NCBI GenBank assembly: GCA_933207985.1 | Contig: OW240912.1 | Location: 204,103,866-204,167,865 of the forward strand | Origin: Pelobates cultripes | Taxonomy: Eukaryota > Chordata > Amphibia > Anura > Pelobatidae | DNA length: 64,000 nt | Reading direction: 5' to 3' | Part shown: positions 21,542-32,279 of the stretch, one piece after another | Layout of the letters: each line of letters opens with the position of its first letter | How positions within the stretch are numbered: the first letter of the stretch is position 1 | Position numbers and translations under genes: made by a program | Notes under the pieces: generated by a model | Told to the model about the DNA's origin: nothing | What the model saw: the letters and a program-made list of their open reading frames with translations, nothing else | The model's database searches: none

Positions 21542-22027
21542 CAGTGGTGTATTTTGGATTTGTGCTGCCCTAGGCATGACTAAATTCGGGCACCACCAAA
21601 ATCTAATACTTGCATCTAATACATGCACTGATATACACTGTCATTGGCACACACAAACAGTCATACGCACACACTGTTTAACCAACACACATTTTCACTG
21701 ACAGACACACACTGACACACCCACTCACTTACAGGCACACACTCTCAAATACACATAAAATGACATACACACACTGACACACACTCACAGGCACACCTAT
21801 TCTCACTGAAAGACACACACACTTCCACTCACTCACAGACACACACTGACAGCTACACTCACTCACTCACTCACTCACTCACTCACTCACAGTAAGGTGG
21901 ACAGCCCCAGAACACAAGTCAAACAAGGCATTTGTCTGGGAGCTTGGGGTGGCATTTTTTGGCGCCCCCCCCTGAAAGTGCCGCCCTAGGCAAATGCCTT
22001 GTTTGCCTTGTGGTAAATACATCCCTG
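21542..22027 (-). mobile_element. hAT-type MITE, copy 2, inverted, perfect 8-bp target duplication
   Basis: AATACACA at 21534-21541 and 22028-22035 flank a 486-bp insert that is the reverse complement of 19352-19824. It has a longer (CTCA)n run at 21854-21890, one or two more G in the GGGGGGGCGCC stretch, and few substitutions. Different target duplications prove independent insertions. The close match suggests that both moved recently. Confidence 0.9.
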
Positions 22028-22035
22028 AATACACA

Positions 22036-23200
22036 TTTAGATAACATAAACAACCACTGGCGTTAGTAAAGGGAAATAAATGCAGCATCAGAAAGCACAA
22101 ATGTAAATATACACCCTCCACACCACTCTCAAATCAGGAGAATTATATGTGTTACATTTGCAGGGGGAAAGGTACAGAAACTTCCCCTAGTGGTCTTCTC
22201 ACAGATGGCCTTGTCCCATCTTGTATGCTCTGCTGCACTACAGGATGATGCCGTATTGTATTGCTTGAAATCTAAAACAGCCTTTTCCGAGAGGGAAAAG
22301 GATCAAGAGAAATGTTGTTCTTGGTTATGGCCTTTCTGTTCCTCATCAGATCAACAGGGGAATGTGGTGTTACTGGGAATGCAAATCACCTGAGCACAGT
22401 CACAATTCTGCCATCTCTTGTTGGAATGCCAGCATTGACGGGGATGACCTAGTAAACTAAAAAGGCAAGCTGTGGTGAAGTACAGTTGATGAGGCTTTAA
22501 ACTGTGATGAGGACATGTGAACAGTGCAAACTATTATTGTTGTATTGGTGTATGGTGTATTTAAGTTTTTAATTCTACATTTAATGGACTTGCAGAACAG
22601 GGGTAATTTGCTCTGTCTATAGAGCTTTAAAGATATATATTTATGTTTGGAATTGCAGAGTTTGCTTGCATTGACACATGTCACCGCGAGGCTTCCTCTG
22701 CAAGGTTGATGTTTCCAAGGTGTATCGGCATTGACATAGCAGATTTGGTAATGTGTTCTCAGCAGGTGATGCTGACATTAAAAGCAAGACAAATGATTGT
22801 GCACATTGACTAGAGATCTCAGTCACCAGTGGATGAAAGAGATCTGAGAGAAGGTGTGACACAGCTGGGGCAAGATTCTGTACAGAGCTACTCAGGTGTG
22901 TTTGCTCTACAAGATCACAGAGACCCATGCTGTCTTAGGACAAAATGTTCTGGCACGTAGACAATGTGCACGGGTTTGATTGTGTGGAATATATCTTTAT
23001 GTGCAGCATGCAGTGGTAAAAAGCGTAATGATGGTCTTTCAGGGGAAAGAACAATGAAGGAGTAGGAAGTGCTTAGAACAGCCTCTCAGTAAATGTTGTG
23101 AAGCATATGCAGCACAATGCCTGTAATGGATGTAAAGCTGGAAATGCAATTTAATTTAAACAAATGTTCTAATTGCAGAGACACAGAGCATGACTCTCTG
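22036..23200. other. No feature recognised
   Basis: Unassigned sequence of medium GC content. Short frames at 22190-22393 and 22641-22928 show no family motifs. Confidence 0.45.
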
Positions 23201-23230
23201 GGATATATATATTTATATATATATATATTC
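23201..23230. repeat. (TA)n microsatellite
   Basis: Run of TA units with one interruption. Confidence 0.9.
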
Positions 23231-23417
23231 TTTGCATTTCAGCATGTTCTCTCCTATATAAAGTGGGAATTGCAGGAATCATTACAGACTCATTAAAATA
23301 TTTTAAACTCATTATTCTTTCAAAGTTTAGAACAAATACATTTTAAAACAAGTGTTTATTAAAAATGGTATTAAAATGCATGCTATGTTTCAATGCATAT
23401 CTCTTGCAAGTTTTCCT

Positions 23418-23597
23418 TTAGCTCTCACCCTCCTCCAGTTTTTTGAACCAGGAAATGACTGAGCAATCACGTTCAATAGAGTTGGTCATTTCATAAGTCC
23501 TAACTGTCCTCGCTTTCAGTGGGTCAATGATGAATCCAGGGTTCTGTCTTGCCATCCGATTTTGTTCCTTGGTGTCCAGCACAATGCAGATGCATAA
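23418..23597 (-). pseudogene. Unidentified protein-like open stretch ending in a stop
   Basis: The minus strand is open for 59 codons from just after a TAA (23598-23600) to a TAA at 23418-23420. The translation contains LDTKEQNRMARQNPG, then FIIDPLKARTVRTYEMT, and ends WFKKLEEGES. The balanced charge and lack of low complexity look like true coding sequence. There is one internal Met (23549-23551). A good acceptor site upstream is not visible, so it may be the last piece of a pseudogene or transposon protein rather than an exon. I do not recognise the family. The neighbouring minus-strand stretch near 23680-23790 is also open and protein-like (RPLEGAFELGVKHARLTERL). Confidence 0.3.
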
Positions 23598-23599
23598 TT

Positions 23600-24001
23600 A
23601 GATGCACTCGACTAGTGCATCGGCACTAGGACTATGCAGAGGGCACTTCAACAGCGCAGGGAACAATATCATCTATGTAGGCTACTGGCCGGGAGTCTTT
23701 CTGTGAGCCTGGCATGCTTGACACCAAGCTCAAATGCCCCCTCCAGTGGGCGGACCCATCTACTTTCCAGGTGGACCTGCATCACTGGCGATGCCCCGTA
23801 AGAAGACCAACCCCTCATCCCGATTCCACAAGCTGAACGGTTGGGAGGTATGGTTATGGTGCTAATAGGCTGCTTGTGTAATCCCCCAGTTCTGGGTCAA
23901 ACCTTTTTCAGTGCACAATTTCTGCCCTTTCCAAAGACACAGAAAATAACTAAGTCAGCTCCTCTTAAATTATGTTACAAAAGACAAAACCACTGCAAGT
24001 A
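23600..24001. repeat. Possible dispersed repeat, unassigned
   Basis: GC-richer than its surroundings. ACCTCCCAACCGTTC on the minus strand (about 23835-23850) resembles a repeat head possibly also present near 57125. Limits and class unknown. Confidence 0.3.
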
Positions 24002-24180
24002 ATTCTATATTCTAAATTGGGAACTGTGGAGAGGTGACCAGAGAATTGCAAATTAGGAATGAAATAGTCAAGTTGAAAGAATAGAGGAGATGTGAGATGT
24101 TTCCAAGTCAGCTATTTTGGCCGTAAAAGTTTGCAATTCCCTTGCCTATTCCCAACAATTCATGGCCTAGTGAATTTCCA
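24002..24180. mobile_element. Palindromic MITE (CTATTCACTAAA family), copy 3
   Basis: The interior reads AGAGAATTGCAAATTAGGAA on the left and TTTGCAATTCCCTTGCCTAT on the right. The centre CAGCTATTTTGGCCGTAAAA is shared with the copy at 27664. The ends are decayed (CCTAGTGAATTTCC). Confidence 0.55.
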
Positions 24181-24403
24181 TGAAACTCATTAAGTCTTGG
24201 AAACCAAAAAAATGCAATATGCAGTTTTTAAAAGTAAAATATTTCTCTTTTTTTTATTTATTTCTTATGTAAGACCATTAGATTGCTCTATGTTATATTT
24301 CCCATAAATATTTATAAGTAAGTCTAGGCTCTCCTGTTAATAGTATCTCACGAGAGTAAGCCCATATTCAGAGTAAGCCCATATTCTGTCACCAAGCTGT
24401 ATG

Positions 24404-24877
24404 TTAAAAAGACATTGTAGTCACTACAACCATTTCATCTCTTTGAATTGGTTATAGTGCCTTGAGGGACCCTCCACTGTTCCCCCCCCCAGCCCCCCCC
24501 ATACAGTCTTAAACCGTTGTAGAGCAATTTAACACTAATTAAGGGTCCCTGGCCAGCTACAATCCAGCCTCTTTTGGAGGTGTGGTTAAGGCAGAGATAA
24601 CACACTTCCTTGTAGTCATACTCTTCATATCATCATTTCGAGCTCTGATAGGTTAAAGGCAGTCAGCTGACAGTCTCATCTAATCACAGCTGCCCAATGC
24701 TGCTCAGGCTAAAACTTCCACATTACCCAAAGCAACACAGGACTGCTGGGGACTCTTGTTTAGCATCAAACATAAAACCTGTTTAATGCTAAATGATATG
24801 ATGGCACCAGGGGACTCCAGACACTATAGCGAGTTAAATGAGATGAAACAAAAACAGTGTCTACAGTGTCCCTGTAA
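24404..24877 (+). mobile_element. T2-like MITE (ATTTCATCTCTTTGAATTGG subfamily), uninterrupted
   Basis: Starts TTAAAAAGACATTGTAGTCA at 24404 and ends ACAGTGTCCCTGTAAAG, where the right TTAA has decayed to GTAA. It is collinear with 19335-20293 minus its hAT insert, so it serves as the empty-site reference. C-rich runs lie at 24481-24500. Confidence 0.8.
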
Positions 24878-25494
24878 AGATGCCAGGGAAATGTGCTATG
24901 GCATCAGCAGACAGCGCAATGTCACACCGTTTCGGTCAAGCACAGGACAAGTGGCAGTACACAAGTGCTCTGCTTTTACGGTACTGTGACCAGATGAGTG
25001 CTTTTACTGTTGGGACGTGTTTTACTTTTATTTCTTAATAAATTGATTTCAAACCATCTATACTAGATACGGATCACCATGTCTGTGGTTGTAATTGTGT
25101 AGATTGATCTCCGGCTCAGCATGCGTCTCCATTTACAGCATTTTTACCAAGTGCTGTGCATCAAGTAAAAAGAATGTTGTTTGTTTTATTTCTTCCAAGG
25201 TGCTTAACAAATTGTAACACCTATATTTTTTGCCTGCAGTGGTTTCATGTGTTTATTAGCACTGCAATAAGCAGTTAAACTTGCAGGCAGGGTGCCCAAA
25301 GCTTGGGTGTTTTTAAGGTGGCCCCACTACACTTTTTTCTTTATGTTCAGGTCTGTCTGGATAGGTTGATATAACATATCTTAACAAATAATGCAATGTG
25401 GATATTCAAGGCATCTTCACTCCCTTATACTTTTCTGCAGAGTTGCACATAAAGACTCCAGGTATGAATAGTTAGGTAAGAGGAACCGGGTCTA
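24878..25494. other. No feature recognised
   Basis: Unassigned, mostly AT-rich. Confidence 0.45.
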
Positions 25495-25800
25495 ATTGCT
25501 CCTGCACACCAGGTGAACCAGGTGGTACATAGCTTCTGGGCCCCATAGTTGTTGATACATGTTTATTGTATTCTTTATTGGTCACATGGTCTCCTTGAAG
25601 GTCATGTGACCAATGATGTCATTTTACCACAATTTTTGCCAAGTGTGTCCATAGCCTTTGCAAGTTATAAAGCCTTTACATAGGTAAACGCGTTGTGACT
25701 GTTTTATTGTATCTTTATTTGCAATAAATTGTATTTGACACATACCTCTTTGTGTCTTAGCTATATATTTTATTGCCTTTATATTTTATTTTGTTTTACC
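25495..25800 (+). repeat. CGAAACGCGTT-type repeat
   Basis: GTTATAAAGCC at 25665-25675 is TATA-like. The core GGTAAACGCGTTGTGACTG follows at 25683-25701, then AATAAATTG at 25722. Upstream, ATTGGTCACATG (25577-25588) and CATGTGACCAAT (25603-25614) form a perfect 12-bp inverted repeat. Family unknown. The TATA, core and AATAAA order is the same as at 10340. Confidence 0.45.
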
Positions 25801-26416
25801 GGTTCCTGAAAATTTGGTAAAGATCACAAGAGAATACTCACTGGCAATTTCTCCTTTGTGGGCATGACTTCAACTGCCAAAGAAGCAATATCACCTGGCC
25901 AAAGGAGACAATTGTGGACTGTGTCCTCTGGAATTTTTTTAAATCAAAAATTCCATTGACATTAGGCTTATCCTGATACCTTTTGTTTAGCGGTCCAATC
26001 TCTGCCCACTGCAGCCTTATTCTTACCACTGTCTACAATCAGATGGAAGACCCTGACCTTTTAGGTTATAAGCATTTAACTTTGCTTGTCAAAGCAAGAA
26101 TTTTCGATGCCTTTTAACATTAAATCTATCCTATTACAGGATTGTTTGGGAAAATTGAGCCTAGACAAAGGGCAGGTTTATAAATCTGATAACACAATGT
26201 GTGTGTAAAGAAATAAAGCCTGTTAAAGTGACAACTGCCCTTTTAACTGAATGAGTAGTAGCATGCTTCATTGTTTGATGCAATTCTAATATTGTTTCTA
26301 TACATTCTACAGTACATCATCTTAATGCCTCTATAGTTCCATTCATGTAGAAATAATTTAAAAGTTAAAAAAATATATAATTTGCAGCATTTGCACTATT
26401 GTGCTGTCCGATAATA
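25801..26416. other. No feature recognised
   Basis: Unassigned AT-rich sequence. Confidence 0.45.
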
Positions 26417-26417
26417 C

Positions 26418-26450
<33 letters not shown>

Positions 26451-26451
26451 T
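26417..26451. repeat. (TA)n(GA)n compound microsatellite
   Basis: TA units followed by about nine GA units. Confidence 0.9.
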
Positions 26452-26479
26452 GCAAAAAAAATTAGTTCAAATGGCTTTA

Positions 26480-26735
26480 TATAAAGTCATATGAAGGTCT
26501 GTAATTGCATACAAAATACGTTTTTATGGGATGTATATACATTTCAGAAAAAGGTCTATAATTTAATATAAAATACTATGTTTACACATCATAAAAAAGT
26601 GCTGCAAATTCAAATATAATAATCTTTTTTACAGTTTGGATATATTATAAAGGTCAATAATTTAATATAAACGGCTGTCAGCACATTTCATAAAAAAGGA
26701 CTATCATTTCATTACAAAATAGTTAAAGCATTTAA
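26480..26735. repeat. Degenerate tandem repeat, units of about 45-100 bp
   Basis: The block AGGTCTATAATTTAATATAA with variants begins near 26494, 26552, 26651 and 26697. Each is followed by ACATTTCATAAAAAA-like sequence. Spacing is uneven and identity moderate, so this is an old local duplication. Confidence 0.5.
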
Positions 26736-27660
26736 TTTATAGTTTTGTGAGGCAGACCCTCATGTGGTCCATGTTAAGTTTTCTTATTAATCATTGTTAT
26801 TACTACGGTGTAGCCACCAGATTTGTTCTCGTTATATGAATATATGATAATTTAAAATAATATTTTTCCTTTAGTTTTATACATTCTTTGTATTTTATGA
26901 GTTGACAATAAATGTCACCATTAATTTGGCCTGGTCTGCACATACAAATTGCCTTGTGGCTCTATGGTGTATGCATGGGTTGAAGATTGGGTCATTGAAA
27001 TAATTATAGTGGGTTCCTCTGTACCAATTTCAACAGTTCAACATGGGTTGGAAAAGCACATCATATACTTCAGGCCAAAATTATTTACTGTTCAAGCATT
27101 GGCTTCTCTAGTGAAATACACTTGCACCAAAAAAAAATCTAACGGAGGAGTTTTGCTTAATTTGTAATTCATTTTTGTATTTTTAGAATTTTGACACTTG
27201 TCAAAAATGGTTACACACTGCATTGAGCAACGTAGACAATGAGCATAGTAAAGATGTTACTTGCTCTAAACATGCATCCACAAATCTACAAATGGTTTGT
27301 GAAATGTTTTATAGAGGTTAACAATATATCATTAATATGTAACAAAACAGTGCCTTTCACAGTGTCACAAGTGCTTTAGTGAAGAAAGTGCATATATATA
27401 GCAATGGAGTTACCCAGAGATCTCATCAAATCTTCAATCAATACAAGTGCAATATATATAGGGTTTGTCCAGCTAAGGAAGATAAAAACAGCACAACATA
27501 GTGCAAAACTGTATGGTAAAATAATGGTGCATATTAAGTGCCAATTAGTGACTCACACTTGAGAGCCAAATAAAGAGCCTTCAGAAAACAGTTGATGTCA
27601 ATATTCTCAAATATTGGACTTTATTGTGGTCAATCTCGTTCTTAAAGAGAAAAGGTGTTA
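26736..27660. other. No feature recognised
   Basis: Unassigned AT-rich sequence. The frame at 26949-27167 has no recognisable domain. Confidence 0.45.
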
Positions 27661-27663
27661 ATG

Positions 27664-27840
27664 AGGGTTTTTTACTAAAGTAAATTCAAGGTAAATTCAA
27701 AGTGAATTTCAAATTTAAGTCCATCGTAGCTGAATGGAAAGTATAGCTGACTTAGAGAATGTTTCCAGTCGGCTGTTTTGACCTTAAATCTGAAATCCAC
27801 TTTACATTCACCTTGAATTCTCACTTTAGTGAATAGCCCT
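27664..27840. mobile_element. Palindromic MITE (CTATTCACTAAA family), best copy
   Basis: Left end AGGGTTTTTTACTAAAGTAA, then ATTCAAGGTAAATTCAAAGT. Right end TTCACCTTGAATTCTCACTT, then TAGTGAATAGCCCT. The arms cover most of its roughly 177 bp. No clear target duplication, so the superfamily is not fixed. Confidence 0.7.
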
Positions 27841-28216
27841 GTAAGAGATCTGTAGGGATAAAGAGGGTAATTGAAGAGGGATTATGGGGTACGGTCATCA
27901 CTTTTTTCTTTATGCTTGAGTGCCAGATAATTTTGTATTCTAGCCCAAGTCTTTGATCTCTAAGGCACTGAATGCTGCAAGATATGTGACTGTTCTTTCA
28001 ACTCTGCCTTTACATACCTGACCCATTCTCACAACAGGCATATTAATAGTAACTTCATGAAGTTTCAGAATGTATTCCCGTTAATTTTTTTTTTTTAAAT
28101 GTAAGTTGCAGTCTTATGCCACAATTATTTAAATTAATTTTATTTCACATCAATCTACACAATAATAATGACAAAGCAAAAAAACAGATTTTTTTTTTAA
28201 CTTCATTTCAAATATA
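27841..28216. other. No feature recognised
   Basis: Unassigned, ending in T and A runs. Confidence 0.45.
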
Positions 28217-28289
28217 TTAACCCCTTAAGGACCGAACTTCTGGAATAAAAGGGAATCATGACATGTCACACATGTCCTTAAGGGGTTAA
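28217..28289. mobile_element. Short palindromic TTAA MITE, complete 73-bp copy
   Basis: TTAACCCCTTAAGGAC at the left and GTCCTTAAGGGGTTAA at the right are perfect 16-bp inverted repeats. CATGACATG and ATGTGACATGTC-like blocks lie in the middle. TTAA is present at both ends. It is far too small to code and would form a near-complete hairpin. Confidence 0.85.
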
Positions 28290-29250
28290 ACAGAAAAAAA
28301 CTGAAATATCACAGTGACATAGATATTCAGAGCCTTAATTCTTAGTTGGTTGAAACACATTTTTAAGTGTAAAGTTGTGGTAGCGTTGAGACTACCAAGT
28401 CACTTTTAAATTGTCTTGGCTGTGTTAGGGTCATTGTCCTATTAAAAGGTGAAGCCCAGTCTGAGGTCCTAAGCACTCTGGATCAAGTTTTCATTAAGGA
28501 TATGTGTAATAAAGACTGCCAAGATGTGAGTAAATGTGAAGGAAAATAATGTGGAAAACCTCCAGAATGTTTCCTCACAAAACACCAATTAACCAAAAGG
28601 GAAATTTAAACAAATGGAGGAATTTAGTGACACTTAAATATTAACAAACATAAAGTGCATCAAACAAATCACCAGGTAATGTAGAAAATACAACATGTTT
28701 ATATTAACGAACACATGTAGTATACTAAAAATTCTGAATCCGATAAATATATATATAGAGAGAGAAAAAAACATAAACTGGGAATATTGTAATGCTTTAC
28801 AAAATAAATGCAAAGGGATGTGAGAGTGGAAGGAAGGGAGGAGGGGAGTTAGGAAAAAAGTCACAAAAAAAAAAGAAAGAATCGTAAGCTTGTTGCCCCA
28901 ACAGGGTGTATCTGGAGTGAGGGGTTTTCACTTCTTGATCACCTGACGCATATAGAACAAACAAAGACAGCCAGATAGTGTAATATTGTATGTAGAAATT
29001 AAATATTATAATGCACCTACAAAATACAGGAATCAATGAGCATATCTCCACCATGAGTGGAATATATGGAAGGAACATGTCACAACCTTAGAGGAACTTC
29101 AGCCAAGAGGAACAGCACTAACTCCCCCCCAAAAAAATCTAAAAGTAGTAAAACAAATTAAAGCAATGGTAACTAAACATCAATGCAAATCATCCAACTC
29201 ATTTCATCCGGACCAGACTTATTCAGGTATATGTGGATGTCCTTTAAGAG
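28290..29250. other. No feature recognised
   Basis: Unassigned AT-rich sequence, with a short TA/GA compound run near 28745-28763. Confidence 0.45.
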
Positions 29251-29400
29251 TCTTAGTATAGTCTACAGATCCCAGTATACATATACATATATTCACATAT
29301 CCCTGTTGTAATCTGTTCTGGACGAAATGCGCTGGATGCTTTGCATAGACTTTTAGGTACCATTGGTTTTATTTATTTATTTATTTATTTAATAGGCCAG
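29251..29400 (+). repeat. Weak CGAAACGCGTT-type core and (TTTA)n
   Basis: GGACGAAATGCGCTGGATG at 29321-29339 resembles the cores at 7789 and 10508 with two changes. A (TTTA)n run follows at 29368-29392. The match is short, so membership is uncertain. Confidence 0.3.
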
Positions 29401-30480
29401 ATGAGTAGAATCTTTCAATTTTGGATATCCTTCCACACGTTTCTCCCATCATCTATGTAGATCACCAGGAGTGACTATCGAGTTATTGGTCACCTCATTT
29501 ACCAAGAATCTTCTACCCCAGTTGTTAAGTTTGGCTGTGCAGTGTCTCCACACTTCTTCCATTTAAGAGTTTACAAAGCCACTGAGCTCTTGGAAATGCA
29601 ACTGTCATTTTTGTAGCAGCCTTATGCTACAATTGTTTAACTTATGCATCATGACTTCATATAATTTCTCAGATGTGCAATATATGCGACTGGCAGCTGA
29701 TGGGAAATGGCAGAAATTCTGCCTTAAGACAAAAACTGTCAGTTACATGACACGAAATAGTCCTTTTTTTTTTTTTTACTTATGTGTATATTTTGATTGT
29801 GTTGGAATTTCAAAGAAATTCATTTAAAAAGATATTTCCATAAAGATTCTAATTTTATAGTCTGGAGTGCTCCAGAGACCTCAGCAATCTTGATCCAACA
29901 CAATATTTAGAGTTTTGCATTTCTCATTACATATTCAATATTGCTTAACTCATGTTTAAAATTTGTTATTATGAGTCTGGTACTATTTGTTTGTATCAAG
30001 CATTTAGAAGTTATTAATTAACCACTATTTAGCACAGATTAATCATGGTGTAATACGCTTTCTGTTGTGATAACACTCCATATATAAAGGGTAGCACGTT
30101 CTAGCGACATGGAGCAAGTGTTGGATTCAACACATTATCATGAATTCTTACATGATAACACCTTACATTTGCTCTGTAGCACTTTTAAAGATTTGACAGT
30201 TACTATTTCAAGAGTAATGTTTAACCCCAAGACGGCACACTGTACCAAATGTTCTGTCAACCTTACCTTTGGATATCATTAGATTTGTAAAATAAAGGAT
30301 TTTAATCTAGGTCTATCACAATTATTAACCCCTTGAATACCAATGATAGTTTATGCCATTATAACAATCTATTCTTCCAGAATTATTTTCCAAAACTGGA
30401 AAGACCCAATCAATAATCATTGAGGGTTACAAATTCTAAATAAACAGGGCATTCTATAATGCAAAAGTTATCTAAGATTA
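29401..30480. other. No feature recognised
   Basis: Unassigned AT-rich sequence. TTAACCCCTTGAATACC at 30328 resembles the head of TTAA MITEs, but no second end was found. Confidence 0.45.
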
Positions 30481-30594
30481 TATATATATAAAACTGATGA
30501 TCTGGCACTCTTCCCAAAAGTAAATATTAAAAAAGCAATATTTCAAACCACGGTGCTGCACTGCGCAAGGTATAAAATCGAATAGAAGTGTTTT

Positions 30595-30695
30595 CAAATT
30601 CGCATATGGAAAATCAACGTTTCGACCTTAATCAGTTCTTAGATAAAGATAAAGACCTTGATAAAGTCCTGATTAAGGTCGAAATGTTGATGCAT
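30595..30695. repeat. Inverted repeat with GGTCGAAATGTTGAT arms
   Basis: ATCAACGTTTCGACCTTAATCA (split here at its centre from 30612) and TGATTAAGGTCGAAATGTTGAT at 30671-30692 are near-perfect inverted repeats of about 22 bp. Two AGATAAAGA-like blocks lie between. The GGTCGAAA core recalls the CGAAACGCGTT repeats. Confidence 0.6.
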
Positions 30696-31097
30696 TCCTC
30701 ATTGATTCACTACACTGTATATGTAAAATGTATGAGCATTATACATACATAACATATTTGAGCTAGTGAGACCTAATTCTCTATTTTTAGTCCCAGATTA
30801 TTCTCTTTATACAATGTTGGCACATGCCTACAGTGAAAGCAGCAGAGGGAGGGGAGGATAACTACCAGTAGTCTAAAGGTTAAACATTAAGTCATTTGTT
30901 TCAGTGCATTGCTTCCGTTTTGTGCATTTGAACAGGCTTGAAGCCATGCAATTGGATGTTTTGCATTCTAAAAACCCAAAGGGTGTTACACAGTGACATT
31001 TGTTCTGGAACAACAATTCATGCTGCTTAGGGGGCGATTTGTAGGAAATGAAAGATCAGTAGCTCGAGGCATGAACTTGCATATACACATATTCTGA

Positions 31098-31180
31098 TTA
31101 ACCCCTTAAGGACCATGGACATTCAAGCTGTCTCCTAACATTTTGGATTTTAATGACCCTGTGCATTCATGAAATGTCCT
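31098..31180. mobile_element. Decayed short TTAA MITE or related head
   Basis: TTAACCCCTTAAGGACCATGG at 31098 matches the family head. The right end is not recognisable, so the limit is a guess. Confidence 0.45.
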
Positions 31181-31883
31181 CTGTACTACACTGGAAGCTC
31201 TATACAGCCAAGCAATCGCTAAATAATAGAATACTTAATTTAGATGCAGAAAATTTGCAGACTTGATTATTATGCTATAACATATTCGGTCATTGGTTGA
31301 AACAGTCATATGGAAAGAAATTGGAAAAACATTAAGATGCCTTTAGTTTCTGTACTTTTGTACTTTCTGTCTTGGTACACTCATATACTCTGATCATAGT
31401 TTCCTAGTAAGATAATATACCTTAGACTGCATGCATTTGGCTGACGCTTGCTCAGCCCCTCTATGTATAATATGTAAATGGCCACTGGCTCTCCATAATG
31501 CTTATTGTAAACAGTCTCATTCACCTGCAAGTAGATAGATCCAGTAAAATAGATTTTTAGTTGTTTTTTTTTTTTGCTTTAAATGCCTGCATTTTGGTGC
31601 GTGGTAAGGGGAAAAACAGAAAGTGCTGCTGTAACAAGGAAATAGATTTGGAAATCGAAATGTCTGAACATTAATTAAACACACTGCTTTTACAATTACT
31701 TCACCTTTAAAGGAACATTAAACCCAATTTCTTTTTTTTATAGATGAATGCACAAAAATATTATTTTGATTAATGCCCAGGATTCTCAGTGAACTATATG
31801 GTATTTCTGAAAAAAATAACATAGATCATCCAGTATCACCTCCTGTTTATACCATAGAAATCCTATATGCTTAATCACTAAAC
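31181..31883. other. No feature recognised
   Basis: Unassigned AT-rich sequence with a T run at 31564-31575. Confidence 0.45.
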
Positions 31884-31990
31884 TGGGGATTGCAGAATTT
31901 CAACAATAGAATTCAAAATTTTGAACTAAAATAGTCATATTGGAAAGTATTTACATTTTGACTATGTATCTAATATGACTATAATTGTTC
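31884..31990. mobile_element. Palindromic MITE (CTATTCACTAAA family), partial
   Basis: GGGGATTGCAGAATTTCAAC, then ATAGAATTCAAAATTTTGAA and AAATAGTCATATTGGAAAG follow the left arm and centre of the family. The right arm is not clear. Confidence 0.4.
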
Positions 31991-31995
31991 TTATA

Positions 31996-32276
31996 CAGTC
32001 GGACCTAGGTTTACAGATGACTCGGTTAAAATAATTTTCGGTTTACAAATGAAAATCCATTGAAAATAATGCCTCAGTTTACAATTTTTTTTCACAATAC
32101 AAAGCAAGTTTCCCCAGGATGCATTGCACCTGGGAGGTTTATAGCACCGCCCCCTGGATGCTGGAGCCTGGTTTTCAATGCATTCTTATGGGAAACCACG
32201 TTTCGGTTTACAAATGTTTTGCAATAAGAAACGTCCCGGACAACGCATTAAATTCGTAAACCAAGGTCCTACTTTG
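31996..32276. mobile_element. Mariner/Tc1-type MITE, about 281 bp
   Basis: Flanked by TA at 31994-31995 and 32277-32278. Left end CAGTCGGACCTAGGTTTACA; right end in reverse complement CAAAGTAGGACCTTGGTTTA. Further in, TTTCGGTTTACAAATG occurs on both sides. TA flanks and these ends indicate a mariner/Tc1-type element without coding sequence. Confidence 0.7.
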
Positions 32277-32279
32277 TAA

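Noticed and set aside
21597..22121. Minus-strand frame 21879-22121 as coding sequence
   Set aside because: It runs across the boundary of the hAT-type element and its target duplication.
30328..30344. TTAACCCCTTGAATACC as another short TTAA MITE
   Set aside because: Only the head resembles the family; no matching inverted end could be found downstream.
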